A stretch of 6,487 nucleotides of DNA from Lysobacteraceae bacterium (GCA_020201295.1 JAIVHA010000176.1:1-6487), one strand, 5' to 3'. Shown: positions 1-5,377, numbered from the stretch's first letter. Notes: generated by a model not told the origin, from the letters alone. Numbers and translations are program-made.

Positions 1-1561
1 GCTCTGGGGATTCCACGGCAAATTCGATCAGCGGACGGCCGCTCATCTCATTGGGCTTGGGCAGGTCCATGGCGTACAGCATGGTGGGCACCACATCACA
101 CAGTGAACCGCCGTTCTCGTGCATGAGCGCCGGCCGGCCCACGTAGATGAGTGGTACCGGACAAACGGAGTGGGCGGTGTGGGGCTGGCCCGTCTCCTCG
201 TTGCGCATCTGCTCGGCGTTGCCATGATCGGCGGTGATGAGCATCTCGCCGCCGGCCTTTTGCAGGGCCGCATCGATGCGGCCGAGGCACAGGTCCAGGG
301 CCTCGATGGCCTTGACCGCGGCATCGAAGTGGCCCGTGTGTCCCACCATGTCGGGGTTGGCGTAGTTGCAGATGATCACGTCGTAGTGCTGTGCCTCGAT
401 GGCCGCCACCAGCTTGTCGGTCAGTTCGAAGGCGCTCATCTCGGGCTGCAGGTCGTAGGTGGCCACCATGGGCGAGGGCACCAGCACCCGGTCCTCGCCG
501 GCAAAGGGTTCTTCCACGCCACCATTGAAGAAGAAGGTGACGTGGGCATATTTTTCCGTCTCGGCGATGCGTAGCTGGCGCAGGCCAAGGCTGGCGGCGT
601 ATTCACCGAAGACATTGGTGAGACGTTCCGCAGGGAAGGCCACCGGGATGTCGAATTCGGAATTGTACTCGGTGAGACTGACGAAGCTGGCGATCGCCGG
701 GATGTACTCGCGCGCGAAGCCGTCGAAATCCGGCTCGATGAAGGGGCGGGTGATCTGCCGGGCACGGTCGGAGCGGTAGTTCATGAACACCACCACGTCG
801 CCATCCTCGATGCGCACCGGCAGCTCGCCGGCGGGCACGATGGCGGTGGCCTTGACGAATTCATCCCCCTCGTCGCGGCCGTAGGACTGCTCGAGACCCT
901 TGAGCGCGGTCTCCGCCTGGAATTCCGCCTTGCCCTGGGTGATCAGGTCATAGGCCGCCTGGATACGGGGCCAGCGGTGGTCGCGGTCCATGGCGTAGTA
1001 GCGACCAATGATGGAGGCAATGCGGCCGCTGCCCAGTTCCTGGAACTTGTCCTCCATGAGCCGCAGGGAGGCGGCGGCACTGCGTGGCGGGGTGTCGCGA
1101 CCGTCGAGAAAGGCGTGCATATAGACCTGTTTCGCGCCACGCCGGGCCGCCAGTTCCGCCATGGCGTGGATATGCTCCTCGTGGCTGTGCACGCCGCCAG
1201 GCGACAGCAGGCCGAGGATGTGCACGGCCCGGCCGGTGTTCACCGCCAGGTCCACGGCATCGGTGAGGGTGGCATTGTTGAAGAAGGAGCCGGTCTTGAC
1301 GGAGCGGCTGACGCGGGTGAACTCCTGGTAGACCACGCGCCCGGAACCCAGGTTGAGGTGCCCCACCTCCGAGTTGCCCATCTGGTCGCCGGGCAGGCCG
1401 ACGGCGGCACCCGAGGTGCGGATCAGGGTGTGGGGATACTGCGCCCAGAGGCGGTCCCAGTTGGGCTTGCGGGCCGCGGCAATGGCGTTGAAGGTGGGAT
1501 CTTCACGGTAGCCCCATCCATCCAGAATAAGCAGGACCATGGGCTTGGGGGTTACGGACAT
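1..1561 (-). CDS. gpmI: 2,3-bisphosphoglycerate-independent phosphoglycerate mutase, C-terminus cut by window edge
   Basis: Interconverts 3- and 2-phosphoglycerate in cytosolic glycolysis/gluconeogenesis, using two metal ions (usually Mn) and a phosphoserine intermediate. Reading from ATG 1561-1559 gives 520 open codons. The family is usually about 510-515 residues, so only a short tail is missing. Visible signatures in order: metal ligand D14 (LILDGWG), nucleophile S64 in QMGNSEVGHLN, H125 in GGVHSH, the D153-R155-D156 segment in FLDGRDTPP, phosphate-binding R263/R266 in NYRSDRAR, K337, D404 and H408 in NPDMVGHTG, D445-H446 in ADHGNAE, and H464. These match the metal and substrate residues known from the Geobacillus enzyme, so the protein looks fully active. 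The start is favoured because MSVTPKPMVLLILDGWG matches the family N-terminus; the Shine-Dalgarno is weak (GAGAG). It is transcribed divergently from the arsR-type gene, and I saw no convincing promoter for it. In E. coli gpmI lies beside yibN in the same divergent arrangement. Confidence 0.97.
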   Translation of the reverse strand, partial: MSVTPKPMVLLILDGWGYREDPTFNAIAAARKPNWDRLWAQYPHTLIRTSGAAVGLPGDQMGNSEVGHLNLGSGRVVYQEFTRVSRSVKTGSFFNNATLTDAVDLAVNTGRAVHILGLLSPGGVHSHEEHIHAMAELAARRGAKQVYMHAFLDGRDTPPRSAAASLRLMEDKFQELGSGRIASIIGRYYAMDRDHRWPRIQAAYDLITQGKAEFQAETALKGLEQSYGRDEGDEFVKATAIVPAGELPVRIEDGDVVVFMNYRSDRARQITRPFIEPDFDGFAREYIPAIASFVSLTEYNSEFDIPVAFPAERLTNVFGEYAASLGLRQLRIAETEKYAHVTFFFNGGVEEPFAGEDRVLVPSPMVATYDLQPEMSAFELTDKLVAAIEAQHYDVIICNYANPDMVGHTGHFDAAVKAIEALDLCLGRIDAALQKAGGEMLITADHGNAEQMRNEETGQPHTAHSVCPVPLIYVGRPALMHENGGSLCDVVPTMLYAMDLPKPNEMSGRPLIEFAVESPE

Positions 1562-1671
1562 GGGTCTCTCGGGGTTGCCAGGTTCAAAGAAAGGGTTTAG
1601 AACAAGTCTAACGTCTATGGTTTCATTTCACCAGCCAACCGGGGTGCCGGCGGGGGCGGAAAAGAAACGCC

Positions 1672-1698
1672 TTTTCAACGGGTGTATTATTGTATAAT
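1672..1698 (+). promoter_or_regulatory. Predicted sigma70-type promoter of the arsR-family gene
   Basis: A perfect TATAAT -10 box lies at 1693-1698. A weak -35 candidate, TTTTCA (1672-1677, four of six matches to TTGACA), lies 15 bp upstream, so spacing is short and the -35 is uncertain. The surrounding 1681-1712 stretch is strongly AT-rich in an otherwise GC-rich region. Transcription would start near 1705, giving a leader of roughly 90 nt before ATG 1795. Confidence 0.55.
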
Positions 1699-1710
1699 GT
1701 TTTGGTTATA
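1686..1710. promoter_or_regulatory. Overlapping AT-rich dyads on the -10 box, candidate ArsR-type operator
   Basis: Two overlapping inverted repeats cover the -10 box. One is ATTAT-TGT-ATAAT (1686-1698). The other is TATAA-N8-TTATA (1693-1697 and 1706-1710). Winged-helix ArsR regulators bind short dyads at or next to their own promoters, and the SqrR site is reported as two half-sites 8 bp apart, though with a different sequence. Repression by occlusion of RNA polymerase is an inference from position. AT-rich -10 regions form chance dyads, so confidence is limited. Confidence 0.4.
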
Positions 1711-1794
1711 AAAGGCAGTCTGGCAGTACCATCCAATATTAGTCCGTTTTGTAGTAACCATTCCAATGAAACACTGTTTGCGGAGCTACTGAAT

Positions 1795-2112
1795 ATGATC
1801 GAGACCAGCGACGAGCTGATCACCCAGGACGACGACATCGAACGGGCCTCCCGCTCCCTCAAGGCCATGTCCCATCCCCTGCGCCTGAAGATCCTGTGCA
1901 CCCTGGGAGACCACGAAGTGAGCGTGCAGGACATTGTCGAGCACGTGGGGACCTCCCAGAGCAACATCTCCCAGCACCTGGCCATCCTGCGTGACAAGGG
2001 CATCCTGGCTTCGCGCAAGGACGCCAACCGGGTCTATTACCGGGTGGGCGACGCCCGCACCCTGCAACTGATCAGCATGATGCGCGAGGTATTCTGCTCG
2101 GTGGGCCGCTGA
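1795..2112 (+). CDS. ArsR/SmtB-family repressor with SqrR/BigR/YgaV-type cysteine pair
   Basis: A 105-residue winged-helix DNA-binding regulator. LKAMSHPLRLKIL (22-34) is the typical ArsR entry helix; SVQDIVEHVGTSQSNISQHLAILRD (43-67) is the helix-turn-helix with recognition helix; GILASRKDANRVYYRV (69-84) is the beta wing. The arsenic-type ELCVCDL motif is absent. Instead there are exactly two cysteines, C35 in the second helix and C101 in the last helix, 66 residues apart. From memory, that is the spacing of the sulfur-sensing pair in SqrR (C41/C107) and BigR (C42/C108), with the same local contexts as E. coli YgaV (LLILC and a C-terminal YC). A persulfide/redox sensor is therefore the best hypothesis. 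ATG 1795 is chosen because GGAG (1782-1785) sits 9 nt upstream; the longer reading from TTG 1690 would begin inside the promoter. The next gene encodes a rhodanese, which fits a sulfur role, but a repeat-filled gap separates them. Confidence 0.93.
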   Translation: MIETSDELITQDDDIERASRSLKAMSHPLRLKILCTLGDHEVSVQDIVEHVGTSQSNISQHLAILRDKGILASRKDANRVYYRVGDARTLQLISMMREVFCSVGR

Positions 2113-2191
2113 GGGCGCCAAGTACTTTTTCAATTTTTGATGATGCCGGATACCCGTTCACACCGCATGCGGACACCTGACAACCTTGATC

Positions 2192-2376
2192 GCCACGGAA
2201 CCACACGGAATGACACGGAAAATAGTTACGTCGTAATGGAAACCACCCGTAGGAGCGGCCTCTGGCCGCGAACCCTGTGCGGTACGCCGGGCATTCGCGG
2301 CCAGAGGCCGCTCCTACGGGTGGTTTCCATTGGCAGCAATGCAATCTTTCCGTGTTTTTCCGTGTGCTTCCGTGGC
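2192..2376. repeat. 185-bp composite palindrome: CACGGAA repeats flanking a REPIN
   Basis: Fills most of the 287-bp gap between arsR and yibN. The outer parts are three copies of CACGGAA on the left (2194, 2204, 2214; the 8-bp end CCACGGAA begins at 2193) and three copies of its complement TTCCGTG on the right (2348, 2358, 2368), all at an exact 10-bp period. The inner part is a perfect 38-bp inverted repeat, 2235-2272 against 2294-2331, around a 21-nt loop. The outer arms pair imperfectly, leaving internal bulges at 2222-2234 and 2332-2347. No ORF with protein-like composition is present. The remainder of the gap (2113-2191 and 2377-2399) shows nothing I can name. Confidence 0.85.
2249..2317. 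repeat. REPIN 1 (two inverted REP units)
   Basis: Left unit 2249-2272 begins with the GTAG tetranucleotide and contains a small hairpin, GCGGCC-TCT-GGCCGC. Right unit 2294-2317 is its exact complement, ending CTAC. A GTAG head plus a GC-rich imperfect hairpin is the hallmark of REP elements mobilised by RAYT (TnpA-REP) transposases, and inverted pairs are called REPINs. No RAYT gene is in the window. A closely related copy lies at 4827-4878. Confidence 0.8.
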
Positions 2377-2399
2377 CATAACAATACGTCAATTTCATC

Positions 2400-2825
2400 A
2401 TGAGTCAGCTTTTCGAGTTTTTCGGCAACCACCCCATCCTGACCCTGGCCCTGGTGACCATCCTGGTCATGCTGGTGGGCTCCGAGATCCAGCGCCGCTT
2501 GCGCAGCATCCAGGATGTCGGCCCCATGGAGGCCATCCGTCTGCTGAACCAGCAGAACGCCCTGTTCGTCGACACCCGCACCGAGGGCGAATACAAGGAA
2601 GGCCACATTCTCGATGCCCTGCATATCCCCCTCGGAGATCTCGAGCGGCGCGCCGATGAACTGAACAAATACAAGGCACGGCCCCTGATCGCCTATTGCC
2701 GTTCCGGCCACCGATCCGCCAGCGCCGGTGGCAAGCTGAAGAAACTCGGCTTTGAAACCGTGTACAACCTGGGCGGCGGCATCATGGCCTGGCAGAGCGC
2801 CAACCTGCCCGTCACCAGGAAGTAG
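2400..2825 (+). CDS. yibN: Membrane-anchored single-domain rhodanese (YibN-like)
   Basis: 141 residues. A short N-terminal segment, MSQLFEFFGNHPIL, leads into one transmembrane helix (about 13-27, LTLALVTILVMLVG), followed by basic residues R32, R33 and R35, so the rhodanese domain should face the cytosol. The domain spans about 40-138: VDTRTEGEYKEGHI (57-70) is the CH2A-like motif, and the active loop CRSGHRS starts at C100, so the persulfide-forming cysteine is present. It should carry sulfane sulfur to a thiol acceptor; the physiological partner is unknown. Family and synteny (yibN-grxC-secB-gpsA) match E. coli YibN, which recent work links to the YidC/Sec insertion machinery (from memory). 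The start is fixed by the family-like N-terminus, yet no Shine-Dalgarno is visible, and a repeat ends 23 nt upstream. The stop lies 5 bp before grxC. Confidence 0.93.
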   Translation: MSQLFEFFGNHPILTLALVTILVMLVGSEIQRRLRSIQDVGPMEAIRLLNQQNALFVDTRTEGEYKEGHILDALHIPLGDLERRADELNKYKARPLIAYCRSGHRSASAGGKLKKLGFETVYNLGGGIMAWQSANLPVTRK

Positions 2826-2830
2826 CGGCC

Positions 2831-3085
2831 ATGGCCAAGGTCGAGATCTATTGCAGCAATTTCTGCATCTACTGCACCATGGCGTTACAATTGCTGGACC
2901 GCAAGGGTGTGGCCTACCACAAGATCCAGGTGGACCGGGATGATGGCCTGCGCACGGAAATGGAGCAGCGCAGCCAACGCAGCACGGTGCCGCAGATCTT
3001 CATCGACGACCGTCACATCGGCGGCTGCGATGACCTCATGGCACTGGACCGCGCCGGCCAGCTCGAGCCACTGCTGCACACTTGA
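2831..3085 (+). CDS. grxC: Glutaredoxin 3 (GrxC), variant CIYC active site
   Basis: 84 residues, the usual GrxC length (E. coli 83). It is a thioredoxin-fold thiol-disulfide reductase using glutathione. The N-terminal MAKVEIYC leads to the active site C12-I-Y-C15, where the family normally has CPYC; there is also an extra cysteine, C8, four residues before the nucleophile. The glutathione-binding TVP loop with its cis-proline (T52-V53-P54) and the GGCDDL motif (64-69) are intact. AGGAAG at 2817-2822, 8 nt before the ATG, is a good ribosome site overlapping the end of yibN, so the two genes are almost certainly co-transcribed and probably coupled. The pairing of a rhodanese with a glutaredoxin suggests thiol/persulfide handling, but grxC is common in this position even in organisms without sulfur metabolism. 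Confidence 0.96.
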   Translation: MAKVEIYCSNFCIYCTMALQLLDRKGVAYHKIQVDRDDGLRTEMEQRSQRSTVPQIFIDDRHIGGCDDLMALDRAGQLEPLLHT

Positions 3086-3145
3086 ACTTGCAATCCATCC
3101 GGCCAGGACAGCGGCCCGGAACCATAACATAACGGGGGAATTTCC

Positions 3146-3640
3146 ATGACCGACGAGAACACTCAGGCCGCCCAGGACAAGCCGGCCCAGCAATTCGCCA
3201 TCCAGAAGCTGTACATGAAAGACATGTCCTTCGAGACGCCGAATTCGCCCTCCATCTTCACCTCGGAGTGGAAACCGGATATCAACCTGCAGCTCAACAG
3301 CAACGCCAGCCCGGTGGCCGAAGGGGTATACGAGGTAGTGCTGTCGGTCACCGTAACCGCCAAGCTGAGCGACAAGACCGCCTACCTGGCGGAGGTGCAG
3401 CAGGCCGGAATCTTTACCGTGAACGGTTTCGACGAAGGCCAGCAGGGTCCCATGCTGGGCGCCTTCTGCCCCAATGTGCTCTATCCCTTCGCCCGCGAGG
3501 CAGTGGCGGACCTGATCGGCAAGGGCGGCTTTCCGCCGGTCTACCTGGCCCCGGTCAACTTCGATGCCCTGTACGCCCAGAAGCAGCAGGAAATCCAGGC
3601 GCAGGTGATGACCGGCGACCCGGGTGGCGCCGCCCACTAG
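3146..3640 (+). CDS. secB: Protein-export chaperone SecB
   Basis: 164 residues, in the family range (about 150-170). SecB is a cytosolic homotetramer that keeps preproteins unfolded and hands them to SecA for Sec export. Visible family features: FAIQKLYMKDMSFETPNSP (17-35) forming the first strand and substrate groove, a W-KPDINLQLN segment, the AYLAEVQQAGIFTV core (about 79-92), and GAFCPNVLYPFAREAVADLIGKGGFPPVYLAPVNF (105-139), the highly conserved helix and proline-rich strand. The C-terminal tail, VMTGDPGGAAH, is poorly conserved as usual. GGGGGA at 3134-3139, 6 nt before the ATG, is a strong ribosome site. The 60-bp gap after grxC contains no obvious terminator, so it probably shares the operon. 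The stop codon TAG (3638-3640) lies inside the terminal repeat of the adjacent MITE-like element. Confidence 0.97.
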   Translation: MTDENTQAAQDKPAQQFAIQKLYMKDMSFETPNSPSIFTSEWKPDINLQLNSNASPVAEGVYEVVLSVTVTAKLSDKTAYLAEVQQAGIFTVNGFDEGQQGPMLGAFCPNVLYPFAREAVADLIGKGGFPPVYLAPVNFDALYAQKQQEIQAQVMTGDPGGAAH

Positions 3641-3804
3641 GAGCCTGTCGGACTTGAGCGATCGTAGCGAGCAAGGTGGGAGAGTGAGGCCATTTTCTCG
3701 ATCGTTTGAGGAGAATAGCCGTGCTATTTGACGAAAAGGATCGAAAAAATGGACCGCTCTCCCACCGGCGCAGTAGATCAGTCTCAAGTCCGACAGGCTC
3801 CTAG
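3637..3804. mobile_element. MITE-like 168-bp palindromic element between secB and gpsA
   Basis: Perfect 22-bp terminal inverted repeats, 3637-3658 and 3783-3804, begin CTAGGAGCCTGTCGGACT. The interior is also an imperfect palindrome: GGTGGGAGAG (3675-3684) mirrors CTCTCCCACC (3757-3766), CCATTTTCTCGATC (from 3690) mirrors the segment 3738-3752, and AATAGC-CGT-GCTATT (3714-3728) sits at the exact centre. There is no coding capacity, so it would need a transposase in trans. The outermost CTAG on each side may be target duplication or part of the repeat; CTAG/TA targets are known for some IS5-family elements, but I cannot name the parent. As RNA it would form a long hairpin inside the secB-gpsA transcript. 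Confidence 0.8.
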
Positions 3805-3822
3805 GGCGCCGTCCCTGCCGTC

Positions 3823-4830
3823 ATGAGCGGGAGCAGCGCAGCCTGCGCGGTACTGGGCGCCGGCTCCTGGGGTACGGCGCTGGCCATCCTGCTGGCCCGC
3901 CAGGGGCATCCGGTGCACCTCTGGGGCCACATGCAGGCGGATATCGACCATCTGGTGCGCGACCGCGCCAACGAACGCTACCTGCCGGGCATCCCCTTTC
4001 CCGCATCCCTGCAATGCAGCGCCGACCTGGGCGCCGCCCTGGAGGGCGCGACGCTCATCCTGGTGGCCGTGCCAAGCCACGCCTTCGCCACGGTACTGAC
4101 GGCCCTCCAGCCACGGCTGCGCCCGGGCCAGCGCATCGCCTGGGCGACCAAGGGCCTGGAGACCGGCACCGGCCGCTTCCTGCACCAGGTGTTCACGGAC
4201 ATCCTGGGCGGCACCATGGCCCCGGCCCTGATCTCCGGTCCCACCTTCGCGCGCGAGGTGGCCCTGGGCCTGCCCACCGCCGTCACCGTCGCCAGCCCCG
4301 ACGAGGCCTTTGCAGACCAGCTGGCCCAGAACCTCAGTGGTCCGGATTTTCGCGCCTACACCAGCGGCGATGTGCAGGGCGTGGAGCTGGGTGGCGCGGT
4401 GAAGAACGTCATGGCCATCGCCGCCGGCATCTCCGATGGCCTGGGCTTCGGCGCCAACAGCCGCGCCGCCCTCATCACCCGCGGGCTGCACGAGATCATG
4501 CGGCTGGGCGAGACCCTGGGCGGCCAGCGGGAAACCTTCATGGGCCTGGCCGGGGTGGGTGACCTGGTGCTCACCTGCACCGATGACCAGTCGCGCAACC
4601 GCCGCCTCGGCCTGGCCCTGGGCCGGGGCGAGCATCGCGACCAGGCCATCGCGGCCATCGGCCAGGCGGTGGAAGGAGTACACACAGCACGGGAAGTGGT
4701 GACCCTGTCGCGCCGCCATGGCGTTGAGATGCCCATCAGCGAACAGGTGTGCCGGGTTTTGTTCGAGGATCATGATCCCCGCCAGGCAGTCCATGAACTG
4801 CTGGGGCGCACACTCAAGGCAGAGATGTAG
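3823..4830 (+). CDS. gpsA: NAD(P)-dependent glycerol-3-phosphate dehydrogenase
   Basis: 335 residues (E. coli GpsA 339). Reduces dihydroxyacetone phosphate to sn-glycerol-3-phosphate, the backbone for phospholipids, in the cytosol. The N-terminal Rossmann domain starts with VLGAGSWGTALA (10-21). Conserved blocks follow: VAVPSHAF (81-88), WATKGLE (107-113), SGPTFAREVA (138-147), then the catalytic/substrate domain with ELGGAVKNVMAIAAG (188-202, catalytic lysine K194), GFGANSRAALITRGL (208-222), GLAGVGDLVLTCT (241-253) and SRNRR (257-261). An in-frame TAG at 3802-3804 rules out a longer start, and MSGSSAACAVLGAG is a normal short leader; no good Shine-Dalgarno is visible before ATG 3823. It was probably the last gene of the yibN operon before the MITE-like insertion separated it from secB. 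Its stop TAG (4828-4830) is part of the GTAG head of REPIN 2. In E. coli cysE follows; here it does not. Confidence 0.97.
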   Translation: MSGSSAACAVLGAGSWGTALAILLARQGHPVHLWGHMQADIDHLVRDRANERYLPGIPFPASLQCSADLGAALEGATLILVAVPSHAFATVLTALQPRLRPGQRIAWATKGLETGTGRFLHQVFTDILGGTMAPALISGPTFAREVALGLPTAVTVASPDEAFADQLAQNLSGPDFRAYTSGDVQGVELGGAVKNVMAIAAGISDGLGFGANSRAALITRGLHEIMRLGETLGGQRETFMGLAGVGDLVLTCTDDQSRNRRLGLALGRGEHRDQAIAAIGQAVEGVHTAREVVTLSRRHGVEMPISEQVCRVLFEDHDPRQAVHELLGRTLKAEM

Positions 4831-4878
4831 GAGCGGCCTTTGGCCGCGAATCGGTTCACGGCCAAAGGCCGCTCCTAC
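4827..4878. repeat. REPIN 2, between convergent gpsA and trmL
   Basis: Inverted arms 4827-4846 and 4859-4878 pair perfectly over 20 bp, with a further GAA/TTC match inside the 12-nt loop. Each arm has the GTAG head and an internal GCGGCC-TTT-GGCCGC hairpin. It differs from REPIN 1 in the three-base loop (TTT instead of TCT) and in a much shorter centre. In the 82-bp gap between two convergent genes it could act as an mRNA 3' stabiliser or bidirectional barrier. No U-tract follows on either strand, so it is not a classical intrinsic terminator. Confidence 0.82.
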
Positions 4879-4912
4879 CGGGTGGCAGGTCTTCGTTGAC
4901 GGGGACCTGCAA

Positions 4913-5377
4913 TCACACTGCCCCGGCGAAATCCGTCTGCCGCCAGGCCTCGAACAGGAACACGGCCACGGCATTGGACAGGTTCAGGCTGCGCGATCCC
5001 GGCACCATGGGCAGGCGCAGGACCTGATCGGCACCGCATTGCGCCAGGACGTCTTCCGGCAGGCCGCGTGACTCGGGTCCGAACAACAGGGCATCGCCGG
5101 ACCGGTAGACCACCTCCGTATGGCGCCGCCGGCCCTTGGTGGAACAGGCCCACAGGCGCGCCGGCCGGATGGTCGCGCGAAACTCCGCCAGGTCCTCATG
5201 GACCCGGACCTCGGCCCATTCCCGATAGTCGAGGCCGGCACGGCGCAGCTTGCTGTCCTCCAGGTCGAAGCCCAGCGGCCGGATCAGGTGCAGATGGCTG
5301 CCGGTATTGGCGCAGAGGCGTATGATATTGCCGGTGTTGGGCGGGATCTCCGGCTGATACAGGACGATGTGAAACAT
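4913..5377 (-). CDS. trmL: tRNA (cytidine/uridine-2'-O-)-methyltransferase TrmL
   Basis: 154 residues (E. coli TrmL 157). A SPOUT-family, SAM-dependent dimeric enzyme that methylates the ribose of wobble nucleotide 34 in tRNA-Leu isoacceptors. The three SPOUT motifs are present: NTGNIIRLCANTG (14-26) as motif 1, LLFGPESRGLP (98-108) as motif 2, and LRLPMVPGSRSLNLSNAVAVFLFEAWRQ (120-147) forming the trefoil-knot SAM site as motif 3. ATG 5377-5375 gives MFHIVLYQPEIPPNTGN, the family's start; the frame stays open upstream to ATG 5458, but that 27-residue extension does not look like the family. The ribosome site is poor. It converges on gpsA across REPIN 2 and is divergent from pyrD. In E. coli trmL lies in the same neighbourhood, next to cysE-gpsA. 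Confidence 0.96.
   Translation of the reverse strand: MFHIVLYQPEIPPNTGNIIRLCANTGSHLHLIRPLGFDLEDSKLRRAGLDYREWAEVRVHEDLAEFRATIRPARLWACSTKGRRRHTEVVYRSGDALLFGPESRGLPEDVLAQCGADQVLRLPMVPGSRSLNLSNAVAVFLFEAWRQTDFAGAV

Noticed and set aside
119..1600. Plus-strand open frames (151 and 207 codons) under gpmI.
   Set aside because: They are antisense to gpmI, whose catalytic residues are all in place on the minus strand.
1766..1792. An 8-codon leader peptide (MKHCLRSY) ending 2 nt before the ArsR ATG, which might be translationally coupled.
   Set aside because: No ribosome site precedes it, and such short ORFs are common by chance; worth noting only because it ends so close to the start.
1690..1794. A 35-residue N-terminal extension of the ArsR-family protein starting at TTG 1690.
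   Set aside because: TTG 1690 overlaps the -10 box, the extension has no family-like sequence, and ATG 1795 has a good GGAG ribosome site.
2192..2376. A CRISPR-like array, because of regularly spaced short repeats.
   Set aside because: The units are 7 bp at a 10-bp period with no spacers of CRISPR size, and they are inverted about a central hairpin.
3086..3145. A GGCC-N8-GGCC hairpin as a terminator between grxC and secB.
   Set aside because: The stem is only 4 bp with no U-tract, so it does not argue against one operon.
2885..3787. A 300-codon open frame on the minus strand across grxC and secB.
   Set aside because: It is an antisense shadow of GC-rich codon use in two confidently identified genes, and it runs into the MITE-like palindrome.
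3784..4974. A 396-codon minus-strand open frame covering gpsA.
   Set aside because: It is a shadow of gpsA, which has all family motifs; the minus-strand product has no recognisable domain.
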